Source of the DNA: Alkalihalobacterium elongatum
GTDB lineage: Bacteria > Bacillota > Bacilli > Bacillales > Bacillaceae_F
Assembly: GCF_019024285.1 (NCBI RefSeq)
Contig: NZ_WMKZ01000008.1
Coordinates: 24,001 to 88,000, forward strand
DNA: 64,000 nt
Reading direction: 5' to 3'
Shown: positions 53,437-61,847 of the stretch, one piece after another
How the letters are laid out: each line of letters begins with the position of its first letter
Numbering within the stretch: the first letter of the stretch is position 1
Notes under the pieces: model-generated
Told to the model about the DNA's origin: nothing
The model's database searches: none
Seen by the model: the letters and a program-made list of their open reading frames with translations, nothing else
Program-made: the position numbers and the translations under genes

Positions 53437-54339
53437 TTAAGATGATTGTAAACTCTTGTGTATCCAAATAGCTGCCTGCGCACCATCCCCCATAGCAACA
53501 CTTAACAATTGAGAGTGATTGACTAAGTCTCCTACAGCCCAGACATTAGGTACATTTGTTTCTTTCGTTCGAGGGTTTACATGAATATGCATATTCTCTA
53601 GTCTTTCGACACCGATATTTTTTGCAATATCTGAATTAACCTTAGTACCTTTCATTGCCAGAAAAGCATGGTTAGCCTCAATTTTGTAGCCGTTTGACAA
53701 TGTGATACCCGATATATAGCCTTCTTCCTTACAATGAAGCTCACTTACTTCCTCTTGATAAAGAGGAATATGGTTGGTTTTTAACTTTGCTTTCAAGTCT
53801 TTGTCGATTTCTTCTAAATCATGATTTACATAAATGATGTCTTCAGTCCAATAGGTTAATAATAAAGAAAGGTGTGCACCTTTATTGCCAGAGCCAATTA
53901 CAATTGTTTTTTTGTTGGTAATTTCATAACCATCACAATCAGGGCAAATATAAATTGATTTTCCTAAACATGGATAAATCCCCGAGAGATTAGGGATTCG
54001 TTCAGTAAGTCCAGTCGCTAATAGCAGTTTTTTTCCAGGGAGGTCTGCTCCGTTTTCTAAATGGACAACAAAAGTTCCGTTGTCTTTTTTCGTAATGGAA
54101 CAAGCAGTATCCTCAATTAAATTCACACTATAGGATAAAGCCTGTTTCCTCCCTTGCTCACGAAAGAAATCACCACTTACCCCATCAGGCCAACCGAGAA
54201 TATTATGGTATTCTTTACACAAGGTTGAACGGCCACTACCGTTATCAACAATTGCGATATTGTGATTATATCGACCTAGTTGGATTGCTGCTTGGAGACC
54301 ACCAATACCGCCACCGATGATAATGCAGTCGTATGACAT
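53437..54339 (-). CDS. FAD/NAD(P) oxidoreductase, thioredoxin-reductase-like
   Basis: 300 residues. FAD fingerprint CIIIGGGIGGLQAAIQLGR at the start, the redox pair CPDC in YICPDCDGYE, a second nucleotide fold VIGSGNKGAHLSLLL, and C-terminal VWAVGDLVNHSQLLSVAMGD. It resembles thioredoxin reductase, but the second nucleotide fold departs from the usual GGGxSA, so it may be a ferredoxin-NADP or bacillithiol-type variant. ATG 54339 with AAAGGA nine bases upstream excludes the longer frame. It lies downstream of tnrA. Confidence 0.85.
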   Translation of the reverse strand: MSYDCIIIGGGIGGLQAAIQLGRYNHNIAIVDNGSGRSTLCKEYHNILGWPDGVSGDFFREQGRKQALSYSVNLIEDTACSITKKDNGTFVVHLENGADLPGKKLLLATGLTERIPNLSGIYPCLGKSIYICPDCDGYEITNKKTIVIGSGNKGAHLSLLLTYWTEDIIYVNHDLEEIDKDLKAKLKTNHIPLYQEEVSELHCKEEGYISGITLSNGYKIEANHAFLAMKGTKVNSDIAKNIGVERLENMHIHVNPRTKETNVPNVWAVGDLVNHSQLLSVAMGDGAQAAIWIHKSLQSS

Positions 54340-54404
54340 CAGAGTCAGTCCTTTCTTATAACACTTGTTAAAAGTAGTTTTCCATAAACTGAATTTCTTA
54401 TGAA

Positions 54405-54448
54405 AGCAAAAAATAAGCAATTAAACATGAAATGTTCAATTGCTTATT
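54405..54448 (-). terminator. Terminator of tnrA
   Basis: On the minus strand AATAAGCAATT and AATTGCTTATT pair over 11 bp with AACA/TGTT inside, followed by TTTTG. It overlaps the tnrA stop codon. Confidence 0.85.
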
Positions 54449-54746
54449 TCCTCATATTGAAAGCGGCATTTAATTGACCACGGAGCATTCTGTCGCGAAC
54501 CTCTTTCTTTTTCAGTTGTTTTTGTTCCATTTTACGTATTTCAAATGTTTGCATTCCATCTTCCATTTTATTTGCGATATCAACTAGCCTCTCAACATCA
54601 AGAAAAGAATATTTTCTTGTTCCGCCTTTACTACGTTCAGGAAAGATTAATTTACGCTCTTCATAATAACGGATTTTCCGCTCTGATAAGCCTGTTAATT
54701 CACTGACCATACCAATCGTAATCACTTTCTTATCTTTATAAGACAT
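54444..54746 (-). CDS. tnrA: Nitrogen regulator TnrA (MerR family)
   Basis: 100 residues. The start [21 protein letters not shown] and the DNA-binding [18 protein letters not shown] are those of TnrA, and the C-terminus [12 protein letters not shown] matches the segment by which TnrA meets feedback-inhibited glutamine synthetase. TnrA activates nitrogen-scavenging genes when nitrogen is limiting. GAGAGGAG sets ATG 54746 over GTG 54764. A perfect TnrA box upstream indicates self-activation. Confidence 0.95.
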   Translation of the reverse strand: MSYKDKKVITIGMVSELTGLSERKIRYYEERKLIFPERSKGGTRKYSFLDVERLVDIANKMEDGMQTFEIRKMEQKQLKKKEVRDRMLRGQLNAAFNMRK

Positions 54747-54806
54747 GCGCGTACTCCTCTCCACGTTGTTTAACTTTTCTGTCTATTTCCATTTTTCTTA
54801 TTTAAT

Positions 54807-54858
54807 ACTATACCATAAACGGTTTTAATAAATGATTTCGATGTAAGATAATCTAACA
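54807..54858 (-). promoter_or_regulatory. TnrA box and promoter of tnrA
   Basis: TGTAAGATAATCTAACA (54842-54858) fits TGTNA-N7-TNACA perfectly on both strands. The minus-strand -10 TATAGT lies at 54812-54807 and the box centre is about 50 bases upstream of the start of transcription, the position expected for activation. No good -35 is seen, as usual for activated promoters. Confidence 0.85.
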
Positions 54859-55011
54859 TGTAATGTTAAAAAATTACTTTTAAAAAGGTTTAAGAATTTG
54901 TAAAGAATTTATTAGACTTTAGCCACAACTCTTAGTAAAAAGCATGTAAAATAGTACTAAAGTTACAACTGATAATAATGTGGGTTTCCACAATGAAAGT
55001 AGGATACATCT

Positions 55012-57084
55012 ATGGTGACAAATGACCCTCAAACAATCATAAAAATTGTAAAGAACCAATTATGGGAAAATTGTGACCTCCTTAGATCGATTGTGCAATC
55101 TTCACCATTAGCAATAGCTGTTCTTGATATTGAGAGAAAAGTTAAATTGCTAAATTATGGGGCTGAAACGATGTTTGGGTGGCAAGAAGAAGAGTTAATT
55201 GGTAAATGTTATCCCATCTTTTCTGAAGAGAAATCTCTGTTATTAAAAAGAATTCAAAGTGAAGAAATTATTATAAACGTTGAAGTTATACTAAAAAAGC
55301 GGTCTGGGTTACTTATTGATGTTAATTTCTCTTCTGTCCATTTGTATGAGGATCATCAATTTAGTGGGTATTTAATTATATGTGAAGATATAACAAAACG
55401 TAAAAAGGCTGAGCTTGATTTAAAACAATCAATAAGAGAATTAAAAGATATAAAATTTGCATTGGATCAATCTGCAATTATTGCAATAACTGACCCCTAC
55501 GGTAAAATTCGTTATGTGAATGATAAATTTTGTGAAATCTCTAAGTACAAAAGAAGTGAGCTACTTGGACAAGATCATCGGATTGTTAATTCGGGTTATC
55601 ACCCTAGGTCCTACTTTTACGAGATGTGGAGGACAATTAGGAGGGGACAAGTTTGGCAAGGAGAAGTAAAGAATAAAGCAAAAGACGGTAAATATTATTG
55701 GGTTCAAACTACAATTGTGCCATTTTTAGATGAAAGTGGTGAACCTTATCAATATGTTTCGATACGATCGGATATTAGTAAACGTAAATTAGTTGAAGAA
55801 AAGGTCAGGTTGTTAGCCTATTACGATGAGCTAACCAACTTACCAAATCGTACATACTTTAAAAATCAAATTAACCAAGTGTTATCAGAAGATCGTAATG
55901 AACAAATTGCTGTTATTAGTGTTGACTTAGATCGCTTTAAGTTAATTAATGACACTTTAGGTCATCGATACGGTGATCTATTGTTAAAAGCAGTGGCTGA
56001 ACGTCTAAAAAGCAATCTCCAACCAGATGACTTTATTGCTCGTCATGGTGGAGATGAATTTTTAATATTTCTACGTAATGTCTCTTATGAGGATATTAAG
56101 GCAGTTGTTAGAAAGTGTATGAAATCATTACAATTACCAATAAGATTAGATCAAAGTGATCATTTTGCATCAATAAGTATGGGAATAAGTTTATATCCTC
56201 AAGACGGCACTACTTTTGAAGAACTATATCAAAAGGCAGATATTGCTCTAAATCGTGTTAAAAAACAAGGGAGAAATTCATTTCAATTTTTTGAGTCTAC
56301 AATGGACCACTCATTATCTAGAGAATTGCAAATTGAAAAGAATTTAAGAACTGCTATAGATTATCATGAGTTTACTCTTCATTATCAACCTAAGCAAGAT
56401 ATTCAAACAAAGCGGATTGTTGGGGTGGAAGCCTTAATACGATGGGAAAACCGAGAAATAGGAAATGTATCTCCAGGAGAGTTTATTCCTATTGCTGAAG
56501 AAACAGGGATGATTAGTGATATTGGTGAGTGGGTATTAAGGACAGCATGTCTACAAATGATTAACTGGCAATCTCGTGGTTTGCAACCGATAACGATATC
56601 CGTTAATTTATCTGTACGTCAATTTATGGATAACAGAATTATAGAGTCGATTACAACAATTTTAAAAGAAACTAAACTTAACCCTAAATTTCTAGAACTT
56701 GAGATTACCGAGAATGTTGCCGTCCACGAAAAAGAATATGTTAATCAAAAGCTACGTGAACTGCGTGATTTAGGGATTAAGATTTCTATTGATGATTTTG
56801 GAACAGGGTACTCATCACTTAGTTATTTAAAGGATTATCCAATCGATACATTAAAAATCGATAAATCATTCGTCGATGAAATAATAAAGAATGGGGACTC
56901 GTCAATTGTCCGTGCGATTATTGCGATGGCTCACAGCCTGCAAATGTCTGTCATCGCTGAAGGGGTTGAAGTAAAGGAACAATTAGAATTTTTAAAAGCT
57001 CATAATTGTGATCAAATACAAGGGTTCTTGATAAGCAAGCCGTTAGCGGCATCTCAATTTGAAACGGAATTTTTAATGGTTTAA
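55012..57084 (+). CDS. PAS-PAS-GGDEF-EAL cyclic-di-GMP protein
   Basis: 690 residues. Two PAS domains (about 20-140 and 145-260, the second with YVNDKFCEISKYKRSELLG) precede GGDEF (GGDEF at 346-350, intact) and EAL (EALIRWEN at 473, with DDFGTGYSSLSYL and later FLISKPL). Both active sites look intact, so it could make or break c-di-GMP, or be regulated between the two. No membrane helix. The ribosome site is weak (AGTAGGAT). It is the second c-di-GMP-related gene after the HD-GYP gene at 48774, and both may serve motility. Confidence 0.93.
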   Translation: MVTNDPQTIIKIVKNQLWENCDLLRSIVQSSPLAIAVLDIERKVKLLNYGAETMFGWQEEELIGKCYPIFSEEKSLLLKRIQSEEIIINVEVILKKRSGLLIDVNFSSVHLYEDHQFSGYLIICEDITKRKKAELDLKQSIRELKDIKFALDQSAIIAITDPYGKIRYVNDKFCEISKYKRSELLGQDHRIVNSGYHPRSYFYEMWRTIRRGQVWQGEVKNKAKDGKYYWVQTTIVPFLDESGEPYQYVSIRSDISKRKLVEEKVRLLAYYDELTNLPNRTYFKNQINQVLSEDRNEQIAVISVDLDRFKLINDTLGHRYGDLLLKAVAERLKSNLQPDDFIARHGGDEFLIFLRNVSYEDIKAVVRKCMKSLQLPIRLDQSDHFASISMGISLYPQDGTTFEELYQKADIALNRVKKQGRNSFQFFESTMDHSLSRELQIEKNLRTAIDYHEFTLHYQPKQDIQTKRIVGVEALIRWENREIGNVSPGEFIPIAEETGMISDIGEWVLRTACLQMINWQSRGLQPITISVNLSVRQFMDNRIIESITTILKETKLNPKFLELEITENVAVHEKEYVNQKLRELRDLGIKISIDDFGTGYSSLSYLKDYPIDTLKIDKSFVDEIIKNGDSSIVRAIIAMAHSLQMSVIAEGVEVKEQLEFLKAHNCDQIQGFLISKPLAASQFETEFLMV

Positions 57085-57087
57085 TGT

Positions 57088-57158
57088 AAAGTGCCTGATT
57101 ACTTTCCTTTAATTCTTTTGTTGTAAAGAATTAAATCAGAGTATCAGCGCTTTTTTTC
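57088..57158 (+). terminator. Compound terminator after the GGDEF-EAL gene
   Basis: TTTAATTCTTT (57108-57118) and AAAGAATTAAA (57125-57135) form an 11-bp inner stem. Outer arms CTGAT/ATCAG lead into T7. Confidence 0.7.
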
Positions 57159-57314
57159 TTGCAGGAGTAATTTATTTTTTATATACTTTATAAAACATAT
57201 AAAAAAACTCGGGTATTGATTTTATCTAATAAAACTGTAGTTAGTGTATACGAATAAGGTTAAAGTATATAAATAAAATATTAACTTTCATGAACGGATA
57301 AAGGGGAAGCAAAG

Positions 57315-58781
57315 ATGACAAAAGGTAAAGTGTATTTAGTTGGTGCTGGACCAGGTGATGAAGGACTACTAACAATTAAAGCAAAGAAGACAATTCAACA
57401 GGCAGATGTCATTGTATATGATCGATTGATTAACCCATTACTGCTTCAACTTGCAAAGCCAAGTGCAGAATTTATTTATGCAGGAAAGCTTCCTAATCGT
57501 CACATTATGAGACAAGAAAAGATTAATGAGACTCTAGTAGAGCATGGATTAGCTGGGAAAGTTGTTGTTCGTTTAAAAGGTGGCGACCCCAGTGTATTTG
57601 GGCGTGTTGGTGAAGAAGCAGAAAGCTTAGCTAATGCAAATATTCCTTTTGAGATTGTACCAGGTATTACTTCTAGTATTGCAGCTGCTAGCTATGCAGG
57701 AATTCCAGTAACACACCGTGAGTATGGTGGTACTTTTGCTGTGGTAACAGGCCATGACAAATCAATATTAGGACAACCGTTGATTGATTGGGCTTCACTC
57801 GCAAAGGGGATTGATACCATTGCATTTTATATGGGAGTAAGCAACATAAACCACATTGCAAATCAATTGATGAAAAATGGTCGGTCCCCGCAAACTCCTG
57901 TTATCTTAATTCAATGGGGGACTTACGGTAGACAAAAAACATTACAAGGCACATTAGAATCAATTGGTGATAAAGTTGAAAAAACAAAGTTTCAAAACCC
58001 AGCCATAACATTAGTTGGTGACATTGTGTCATTACGAGAAAAGATGAAATGGTTTGAGATGAAACCTTTAATTGGGAAGCAAATCTTACTAGCGAGAACA
58101 AGTACCGAGAAAAGTACAATAGAAGAAAAACTTCGTGAATTAGGGGCAGATGTTTTTAGCTATCCATCTTTTCAAGAAAAGTCATTGCTAAATTTTGAAA
58201 TCAATGAAAAAGTCGCAAATAAAATTAATGAATTCAACATAGTTACTTTTACATCTCCAGACAGTGTGAGATACTTTTTTGAGTGGCTAGATCTTCAGCA
58301 GATTGATATCCGTTCTATAAAAGCTACTTTTCATGTACTGTCTGAAAAATCAAGGCTAATGCTACGTAAGTATGGATGTATTGCTAAAAAGGTTGCTGAA
58401 ATTGATGAGATACCAGGTCAATTAGTTGTGGGCGAGAAAAAAGCGGTTGCGAGATTTAAACATATTGATACATTTTTAACCCACGAGACGAAAATAACCC
58501 CTGCTTCACAAGTTGTTTTACACCGATTAATGGAGGATGAGTTATTATCTACAATCATCTTTCCTAGTGCCAAATCAGTAAGCGAATTAGTCAATGGAGC
58601 TGAGTATAATTCTCCACAATTAGCTAAGGATTTATTAAGATTAAATGTAATCTGTTTTGGGGAAAAGTCTGCACAAGCAGCAACATATGCAGGTTTTCAA
58701 ATTAACCATATATTAGAGGAGCCTACTCAATCTGCCTTAATCGAATATTTGCTAACACAGCCTCTAGTTGAAAGCATTTAG
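57315..58781 (+). CDS. sumT: Uroporphyrinogen-III C-methyltransferase fused to a HemD-like domain
   Basis: 488 residues. Residues 1-245 are SumT/CobA, with VYLVGAGPGDEGLLTIKA, RLKGGDPSVFGR and EIVPGITSSIAAASYAGIP. Residues about 250-485 are a HemD-like (uroporphyrinogen-III synthase) fold. The first part methylates uroporphyrinogen III at C2 and C7 to precorrin-2, for sirohaem or cobalamin. The HemD part is divergent, so its activity is uncertain. In B. subtilis ylnD has only the methylase. It heads the sumT-sirB-sirC operon. Confidence 0.92.
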   Translation: MTKGKVYLVGAGPGDEGLLTIKAKKTIQQADVIVYDRLINPLLLQLAKPSAEFIYAGKLPNRHIMRQEKINETLVEHGLAGKVVVRLKGGDPSVFGRVGEEAESLANANIPFEIVPGITSSIAAASYAGIPVTHREYGGTFAVVTGHDKSILGQPLIDWASLAKGIDTIAFYMGVSNINHIANQLMKNGRSPQTPVILIQWGTYGRQKTLQGTLESIGDKVEKTKFQNPAITLVGDIVSLREKMKWFEMKPLIGKQILLARTSTEKSTIEEKLRELGADVFSYPSFQEKSLLNFEINEKVANKINEFNIVTFTSPDSVRYFFEWLDLQQIDIRSIKATFHVLSEKSRLMLRKYGCIAKKVAEIDEIPGQLVVGEKKAVARFKHIDTFLTHETKITPASQVVLHRLMEDELLSTIIFPSAKSVSELVNGAEYNSPQLAKDLLRLNVICFGEKSAQAATYAGFQINHILEEPTQSALIEYLLTQPLVESI

Positions 58782-58796
58782 GGAAGGGGAAGAACT

Positions 58797-59549
58797 ATGG
58801 ATGCGCTACTGTTTATTGGTCATGGATCGAGAGTAAATGCAGGAAATAAACAATTTTTATCGTTTATTGCACAAGTAATGGAAATGCTTCCTCTCTCGAT
58901 CAAGGAGGTTGGATTTATCGAATTAACGAAACCGACTATACTAGAAGGAATTAAAAATTGCATCGAACAAGGTGCGACAAGGGTATTTGTCCAACCTGTA
59001 CTTTTGTTAGAAGCGGGTCATGCAAAAAAAGATATCCCTGAAGAAATCGAAAAAGCCAAAAGAAAATTTCCGAATGTTGAATTTATATATGGGACACCAA
59101 TTGGGGTAGATGACCGAATGGTCGATATTGTTTATGACCGTTTACAGGAAAAGGGTTTCCAAAAAGGAGACAACACACACGTAAAGGCTTCAGTTTTACT
59201 TGTTGGAAGAGGCAGTAGTGATAAAGATGCTAAAGCTGATTTTGAGGAGATTGCAAGGCGTTTGAAATCTAAATTGGGGTTAAGTCAAGTAAAACCTTGT
59301 TATTTGGCTGCTACTACTCCTACATTTGAAGAGGGTCTTCAACAAATAGTACAAGAGGATAATGAAGTTATTTATGTCCTCCCCTATCTACTTTTTACTG
59401 GTGTTTTAATGAAGAGAATGGGTAGAACAATTATCGAATTACAGAAAATGCAAAATAAGCAAGTGCATTTATGTAATTTTTTAGGATACCATCAACTAGT
59501 TAGAGATTTGGTATATTCTAAAACGGTAGAATTAATGGAAGGTATTTAA
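58797..59549 (+). CDS. sirB: Sirohydrochlorin ferrochelatase SirB (CbiX family)
   Basis: 250 residues with two CbiX-type halves. The first holds FIGHGSRVNAGNKQFL and EAGHAKKDIP with the metal-inserting histidines. The second holds LLVGRGSSDKDAKADFEEI. Inserts iron into sirohydrochlorin to form sirohaem, the cofactor of sulfite and nitrite reductases, which fits with the cys genes. A second CbiX-family gene at 63488 is more likely the cobalt enzyme. GGGAAGGGGAAGA precedes the ATG. Confidence 0.9.
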   Translation: MDALLFIGHGSRVNAGNKQFLSFIAQVMEMLPLSIKEVGFIELTKPTILEGIKNCIEQGATRVFVQPVLLLEAGHAKKDIPEEIEKAKRKFPNVEFIYGTPIGVDDRMVDIVYDRLQEKGFQKGDNTHVKASVLLVGRGSSDKDAKADFEEIARRLKSKLGLSQVKPCYLAATTPTFEEGLQQIVQEDNEVIYVLPYLLFTGVLMKRMGRTIIELQKMQNKQVHLCNFLGYHQLVRDLVYSKTVELMEGI

Positions 59550-59550
59550 C

Positions 59551-60180
59551 ATGAGCTTAATGCCAATTAGTATAAATTTAACAAACAAGCAAGTTGTAAT
59601 TATTGGTGGTGGCAAAATCGCTGAGCGCAAAGCTATAAAAATATTAGGTTATGAAGCGCAGGTTACGGTCGTAGCACCAGAACTTAGTGATAAGCTTTTA
59701 GAATTAACAAATAAACGATTGATCCAATGGATTGAGTCCTCTTATAGTAAGGTGTTTTTAACAGAGGCTTTTCTTATTATTGCTGCTACAAATGACCCTA
59801 ATGTTAATAGAGCGGTTTATGAAGATAAAAAACCTTATCAATTAATCAATATAGTCGATCAGCCAGAATTAAGCGATTTTCATATGGCCTCTACTTTACA
59901 TCGTGGGCATATGACGATTTCAGTTTCAACAGAGGGTGCAAGTCCGATATTAGCTAAGGAAATTGTTAACCAATTGAGTGATAGGTATGGACAAGAGTAT
60001 GAAGAGTATACAAAATTTTTAAAACAAGCGAGAAAAATAATTATTGAAAACATTGGAGAGAAATCAGTTTCTTATAAGTTTCTTAAAGAATTAGTCGACG
60101 AAAGTCTTATAAATAATTCAGAGAGAGACCAATGGTTCATTGAGCGATTACAATACTATTTGGACGGTAGGAATAGCTAA
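59551..60180 (+). CDS. sirC: Precorrin-2 dehydrogenase SirC
   Basis: 209 residues. The NAD fold is VVIIGGGKIAERKAIKIL, followed by IIAATNDPNVNRAVY and VSTEGASPILAKE, all typical of the Met8p/CysG-N family. It oxidises precorrin-2 to sirohydrochlorin. It starts 1 base after sirB and shares the operon. The gene end is also the left arm of the terminator. Confidence 0.95.
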   Translation: MSLMPISINLTNKQVVIIGGGKIAERKAIKILGYEAQVTVVAPELSDKLLELTNKRLIQWIESSYSKVFLTEAFLIIAATNDPNVNRAVYEDKKPYQLINIVDQPELSDFHMASTLHRGHMTISVSTEGASPILAKEIVNQLSDRYGQEYEEYTKFLKQARKIIIENIGEKSVSYKFLKELVDESLINNSERDQWFIERLQYYLDGRNS

Positions 60181-60197
60181 AAAAGCTATTCTTTTTT
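60171..60197 (+). terminator. Terminator of the sirohaem operon
   Basis: GAATAGCT and AGCTATTC pair perfectly with T6 after. The left arm contains the sirC stop. Confidence 0.88.
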
Positions 60198-60304
60198 ATT
60201 TTGTGGAAGCTACCAAAATGTGAATTCGTTTGACTCCTCTAACTTGGCCCTTCCCACTTTCTCTATTAAACTGGTAAATAATTCTTGTAAACTCCTACAA
60301 TTAA

Positions 60305-60334
60305 TGTTAACTTATATAAAAACAATAGTTGACG
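60305..60334 (+). promoter_or_regulatory. Candidate BirA operator upstream of bioB
   Basis: TGTTAAC (60305-60311) and GTTGACG (60328-60334), 16 bases apart, resemble two halves of the BirA site (TTGTTAAC-N14/15-GTTAACAA). A TTGTAAAC half lies further upstream. The match is imperfect. Confidence 0.35.
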
Positions 60335-60349
60335 AAAGGTTGGGAGAAA

Positions 60350-61351
60350 ATGACGACAACAACATCGACAAAAAGCATTTGGGAACAGTATGCAGATAAA
60401 GCTTTAAATGGAGAATTGTTAACCATTGAAGAGGGAGTAAGTATTCTTCAAGCAGATGATGATGAGGTTTTACCAATCATGCAAGCCGCTTTTCGTGTAA
60501 GAAAACACTATTATGGAAAAAAAGTAAAACTTAATATGATCTTTAATGCTAAAAGTGGGTTATGTCCTGAAGACTGTGGATACTGCTCACAATCGATCGT
60601 TTCAACAGCACCTGTTGAAAAATATTCATTACTAGATAAAGAGACTCTAATTGCAGGTGCCAAAGAAGCGATGAACAGAAAAGCTGGTACATACTGTATT
60701 GTTGCCAGTGGTCGAGGTCCAACAGAAAAAGAAGTAGATCAAGTTATTGATGCGGTGAGTGAAATTACTGCAACAATGCCACTAAAGATCTGTGCATGCC
60801 TAGGAATTTTAAGTGATGAAAAAGCTAAAAAATTAAAAGAAGCAGGGGTTCATCGTTATAACCATAACCTTAATACACATAAAGATAATCATACAAACAT
60901 AACTTCTACTCACTCCTATGACGATCGTGTAAATACGGTTGAAGAAGTGAAGGCAGCAGGTATGTCTCCTTGTTCTGGCTGTATTATTGGGATGGGTGAG
61001 ACAGATGAGCAAATAGTAGAAATTGCGTATTCGTTACGAGAAATTGATGCTGACTCAATCCCAGTTAACTTTTTACATGCAATTCCAGGAACTCCATTAG
61101 AAAACTACAAACGTACGAAACCGATGAAATCACTAAAAGTACTGGCGTTGATGCGTTTCATTAACCCTTCAAAAGAAATTCGTGTTTCCGGAGGGAGAGA
61201 AGTAAACCTTCGTACATTGCAACCGTTAGCGTTATTTGCTGCAAACTCTATTTTCGTAGGTGATTATTTAACTACGAAAGGTCAAGCTGTTACAGAAGAC
61301 CATAATATTATTGAAGATTTAGGCTTTGAAATAGAAGAATGTGCTCTTTAA
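60350..61351 (+). CDS. bioB: Biotin synthase
   Basis: 333 residues. Radical-SAM cluster motif CPEDCGYCSQS (Cx3Cx2C), with SGGREVNLR and the second-cluster ligands (CIVASGRG, CACLG) visible. It inserts sulfur into dethiobiotin. Bacillus biotin genes are usually in a bio operon, but here bioB stands alone between sirohaem and cobalamin genes. ATG 60350 is set by GGGAG; TTG 60329 is rejected. Confidence 0.96.
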   Translation: MTTTTSTKSIWEQYADKALNGELLTIEEGVSILQADDDEVLPIMQAAFRVRKHYYGKKVKLNMIFNAKSGLCPEDCGYCSQSIVSTAPVEKYSLLDKETLIAGAKEAMNRKAGTYCIVASGRGPTEKEVDQVIDAVSEITATMPLKICACLGILSDEKAKKLKEAGVHRYNHNLNTHKDNHTNITSTHSYDDRVNTVEEVKAAGMSPCSGCIIGMGETDEQIVEIAYSLREIDADSIPVNFLHAIPGTPLENYKRTKPMKSLKVLALMRFINPSKEIRVSGGREVNLRTLQPLALFAANSIFVGDYLTTKGQAVTEDHNIIEDLGFEIEECAL

Positions 61352-61489
61352 TCAATCGACAAATTTAGATAATTTTAAAAATAGATTGACAAACCTCCTC
61401 TCTTTCCATTAATCTTTTAATTATAATCACATATGTTGGGAAAGGGTAAAGATTTTAACAGTGTTTTTTAGTAAACATTGTAAACTGTT

Positions 61490-61690
61490 CTATTAGAATG
61501 CTTTTAAAATCTTTTAAAGGGAAGTTCGGTGAAAGTCCGACGCGGTCCCGCCACTGTAATTTGGTTGTAGTCTATTAAGCCACTGTTCTATGAATGGGAA
61601 GGAATAGATTGCAATAACCATAAGCCAGGAGACCTGCCTTTTCTAACAACACTGTCTGACCTACGGGAGATAGGGAGGTGTTAGAGAGCG
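61490..61690 (+). ncRNA. Cobalamin riboswitch
   Basis: The conserved core is clear: AGTTCGGTGAAAGTCCGACG followed by GGTCCCGCCACTGT (61520-61558), then the B12 box AAGCCAGGAGACCTGCC (61622-61638). It binds adenosyl- or other cobalamin and controls the downstream genes. The sequence GTTAGAGA near 61680 can pair with TCTCTAAC in the terminator and so act as anti-terminator. Confidence 0.96.
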
Positions 61691-61739
61691 GATTTTCTGT
61701 TTCTAGTTCTATTTATGCAGAATAATAATTTCGTAAATC

Positions 61740-61783
61740 AAAGCATCTCTAACCATTATCCTTGGTTAGAGATGCTTTTTTTA
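61740..61783 (+). terminator. Riboswitch-controlled terminator
   Basis: AAAGCATCTCTAACCA and TGGTTAGAGATGCTTT form a 16-bp perfect stem around a 7-base loop, followed by T5. Its left arm is complementary to 61680-61687. Confidence 0.95.
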
Positions 61784-61847
61784 TTTATTTCATTGGGGAA
61801 GGTTATCGTTTATTTATATTAATTTAACTATTAAGGAGAGGAAGTAG

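Noticed and set aside
61386-61425. TTGACA with TATAAT as the riboswitch promoter
   Set aside because: The two hexamers are about 30 bases apart, too far for one promoter.
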